A model generated the notes under the pieces. It saw nothing but the letters and a program-made list of their open reading frames with translations, was not told the origin of the DNA and ran no database searches. From Lachnospiraceae bacterium (lineage in GTDB: Bacteria; Bacillota; Clostridia; Lachnospirales; Lachnospiraceae), in contig CAJTIU010000048.1 in assembly GCA_910576335.1 (NCBI GenBank), positions 1 through 32,189 of the forward strand: a stretch of 32,189 nucleotides of DNA, read 5' to 3'. This document shows, piece after piece, positions 31,113 to 32,189 of the stretch. Numbering within the stretch: the first letter of the stretch is position 1; each line of letters opens with the position of its first letter. Position numbers and translations under genes: made by a program.

Positions 31113-31350
31113 GAAATCCAAACTTTCTTCTGTAAATCCTTTATTTAAGGCGTTTTCTGATAAAAAAGTTTGGATTTTGTTTTGTCTTTCTCTTATCAAA
31201 AATGGAAATAAATTGATTGGAACAGAGCTAAATAACAGTGTTTTTCTCATTTTGTTATAATTGGAGAATTGCATTTAGTGAAATGAAATCTAAACTTTTT
31301 TCTACAAGAATCCCCTATTATCAAGCCATTTTCAGAAAAGTTTGGATTTC
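31113..31350. mobile_element. 238-bp MITE-like element inside tnpV
   Basis: Terminal inverted repeats GAAATCCAAACTTT (31113-31126) and AAAGTTTGGATTTC (31337-31350) are perfect. Each end has an inner inverted copy of the core AAATCCAAACTTT: AAAGTTTGGATTT at 31165-31177 on the left and AAATCTAAACTTT (one mismatch) at 31286-31298 on the right. Both pairs are exactly 51 bp apart. No gene fits inside. The design matches the 286-bp element at 6671-6956 although the sequences differ. A further 45 bp on the left (31068-31112), with two more core-like sites at 31071 and 31097, also interrupts tnpV. Confidence 0.65.
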
Positions 31351-31417
31351 AGGAAGAATGAATAACATAAGGGCGTGTGCAAGGGAGATTGTGAACGAGG
31401 AAATCATTTTCGTTTAA

Positions 31418-31548
31418 TCAGTCCTATTTATTGTTGTTTTCCAGATTAAAAGAGCAGCCAATCTTCAGATTATTTTAGCACCATATAAAATTGATGTAGT
31501 TCTCCAGCCACATTATCCGGAAACGCTTCTGCACATTACCAGAACGAA
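31418..31548. other. Spacer between tnpV and the next unit
   Basis: No gene, repeat or convincing promoter was seen in this stretch between two convergent genes. Confidence 0.5.
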
Positions 31549-31583
31549 AATACTCCCATGCAAATTAATTGCGCAGGAGTATT
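31549..31583 (-). terminator. Intrinsic terminator of the gene at 31594
   Basis: AATACTCCCATGCAAA and its partner TTGCGCAGGAGTATT form a long imperfect stem. On the minus strand it is followed by TTTTC. It begins 11 bases after the stop of the 31594-32049 gene. Confidence 0.7.
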
Positions 31584-31593
31584 CTGTATCATC

Positions 31594-32049
31594 TTATGAA
31601 AATGGCAGTTCCTCTTCTTCTATCTGGCAAGCATGAGCTTTATATTTATATCGTAGATATTCATACAAGAGCCCTTTCTCTTTTAAGAAACCCATGAGGG
31701 CCAGGATCTCACATCCCAGGAAACTCTGGGCATCCCGGAGGAACTTTCTGGTTTCTTCCAGGGAGCCTTGTTCCATCTTTCTGTCCGTATAGAAATCAAA
31801 CCGTTCCTTGTCAGACACTTCCACTGCCGGAGTCTCTGTGACCGTGACCCACCGCGCACTGCGGTGCCATTCAATAAAGTCAAAAGGAGTGCCATCCTCA
31901 TGAATGATCTGTTCCGGATTTGTGAAGGGGCTGTTGCCGGCCTCCGCCCAGGAATACAGTTCTCCCTGTTCCAGCCAGTCAAGTGTTCCGGCATAGATTT
32001 TTTCGACGGCCTTAAGCTCCCGCTGTAAGCGATGTCTTTTTTTCTTCAT
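31594..32049 (-). CDS. Hypothetical protein of 151 residues, possible transposition accessory
   Basis: The ATG at 32047-32049 (MKKKRHRLQRELKAVEKIYAG) follows AGGGGGTG. The protein starts with a basic helical segment (RHRLQRELKAVEKIYAGTLDWLEQ). The middle contains FDFIEWHRSARWVTVTETPAVEVSDKERFDFYTDRK, a helical region follows, and an acidic tail ends in EEEELPFS, similar to the partner-recruiting tips of SSB-type proteins. It lies 13 bases downstream of an ExeA/MuB-like ATPase gene and is probably co-transcribed. I do not recognise the family. Confidence 0.6.
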   Translation of the reverse strand: MKKKRHRLQRELKAVEKIYAGTLDWLEQGELYSWAEAGNSPFTNPEQIIHEDGTPFDFIEWHRSARWVTVTETPAVEVSDKERFDFYTDRKMEQGSLEETRKFLRDAQSFLGCEILALMGFLKEKGLLYEYLRYKYKAHACQIEEEELPFS

Positions 32050-32062
32050 AATGCTGCACCCC

Positions 32063-32188
32063 CTATCCCAGCTCGCAGTCGTTGATAGCCTGCATGGCTG
32101 CGTCCGCATCTACCAGATCCCGCCTTTTTGCCTCTGCACACAGAAGGCTCTGGCTGCAGAGACGGTTTACCATGCGGGGTGTCCCATC
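32063..32188 (-). CDS. C-terminus of an ExeA/MuB-like AAA ATPase (partial)
   Basis: The last 41 residues are visible. They begin DGTPRMVNRLCSQSLLCAEA and end AAMQAINDCELG at a TAG stop (32063-32065). The GTPRMVNRLC motif matches the sensor-2 region of ExeA-type ATPases that help DDE transposases, and the gene continues beyond the window edge. With the small gene downstream it may be the end of a transposase-ATPase operon. Identification rests on a short segment. Confidence 0.5.
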   Translation of the reverse strand, partial: DGTPRMVNRLCSQSLLCAEAKRRDLVDADAAMQAINDCELG

Positions 32189-32189
32189 C

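Larger units (their letters stand above)
30758..31417 (+). pseudogene. TnpV-family transposon protein split by an insertion
   Basis: The 5' part (30758-31067) encodes MEKSLFEQLGGTYRKESDYL through NTLEWI, typical of TnpV, a small protein of clostridial mobile elements of unknown function. The 3' part (about 31351-31417) encodes GRMNNIRACAREIVNEEIIFV and stop, the normal TnpV end. Between them lie about 283 bp of foreign AT-rich DNA that leads to a premature stop at 31133-31135 after residue 125. Removing it as TGGATT-TCAGGAAGAATG restores the frame. The start is the ATG at 30758 with GGAGG ten bases upstream. Confidence 0.8.

Noticed and set aside
31508-31527. CATTATCCGG-N-CGCTTC resembling the core of the 286-bp mini-element
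   Set aside because: Only about eight bases match and there is no paired inverted copy nearby; likely chance.

Overview
The window looks like accessory DNA of a gut-type Firmicute (Clostridia, probably Lachnospiraceae). The evidence is AT-rich cargo genes with strong GGAGG ribosome-binding sites, a BceRS/BceAB-type peptide-resistance module, and several families typical of clostridial integrative conjugative elements (ICEs): VirD4/TcpA, PcfB, DUF5348, DUF6017, Maff2, PcfK, PcfJ and TnpV. No rRNA, tRNA, CRISPR array or obvious chromosomal housekeeping gene was seen. The assignment is inference from gene content.

Layout. (1) 1-6640, plus strand: a BceR/BceS two-component system, a BceB/BceA-type transporter with a good BceR-like box upstream, a DUF4097-type lipoprotein, and a Tn916-type sigma-like/HTH pair. 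(2) 6671-6956: a 286-bp gene-less mini-element with perfect 24-bp terminal inverted repeats. (3) 6979-10593: a complete three-tyrosine-recombinase element of the RIT (recombinase in trio) type, with perfect 31-bp inverted repeats and three mirror-symmetric 13-bp sites at each end. (4) 10594-16100, minus strand: a small unknown gene, a CPBP membrane protease, a small possible immunity-type protein, an XRE regulator with membrane helices, a second sigma-like/HTH pair, and a TetR-controlled serine hydrolase. (5) 16260-20720, minus strand: part of an ICE (truncated Maff2, VirD4 coupling protein, PcfB, DUF5348, DUF6017). (6) 20755-22298: the remains of a large serine recombinase, N-terminally truncated and carrying an in-frame amber codon. 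It abuts the C-terminal third or less of a giant ICE helicase. (7) 22299-31417, plus strand: the tail of a second ICE (helicase C-terminus, PcfK-like, PcfJ-like with an in-frame amber codon, Rpn/PD-(D/E)XK nuclease, SSB, ClpX-like ATPase, an iteron-like array, and TnpV split by a second mini-element). (8) 31549-32189, minus strand: an unknown gene and the C-terminus of an ExeA/MuB-like ATPase, probably another transposable unit.

How it fits together. The window is a mosaic of nested and decayed elements carrying peptide-antibiotic resistance cargo. In the left module, the sensor kinase and transporter probably detect and remove a peptide antibiotic, and the response regulator probably acts at the box at 2040-2053. 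The conjugation genes in the two ICE fragments are incomplete here, so mobility of the present arrangement cannot be assumed. The most unusual signals are the mirror-symmetric multi-site ends of the RIT element and the similarly built mini-elements, the two in-frame amber codons among genes that otherwise all end in TAA, the iteron-like array beside an AT-rich tract, and a 23-bp direct repeat flanking about 15 kb.
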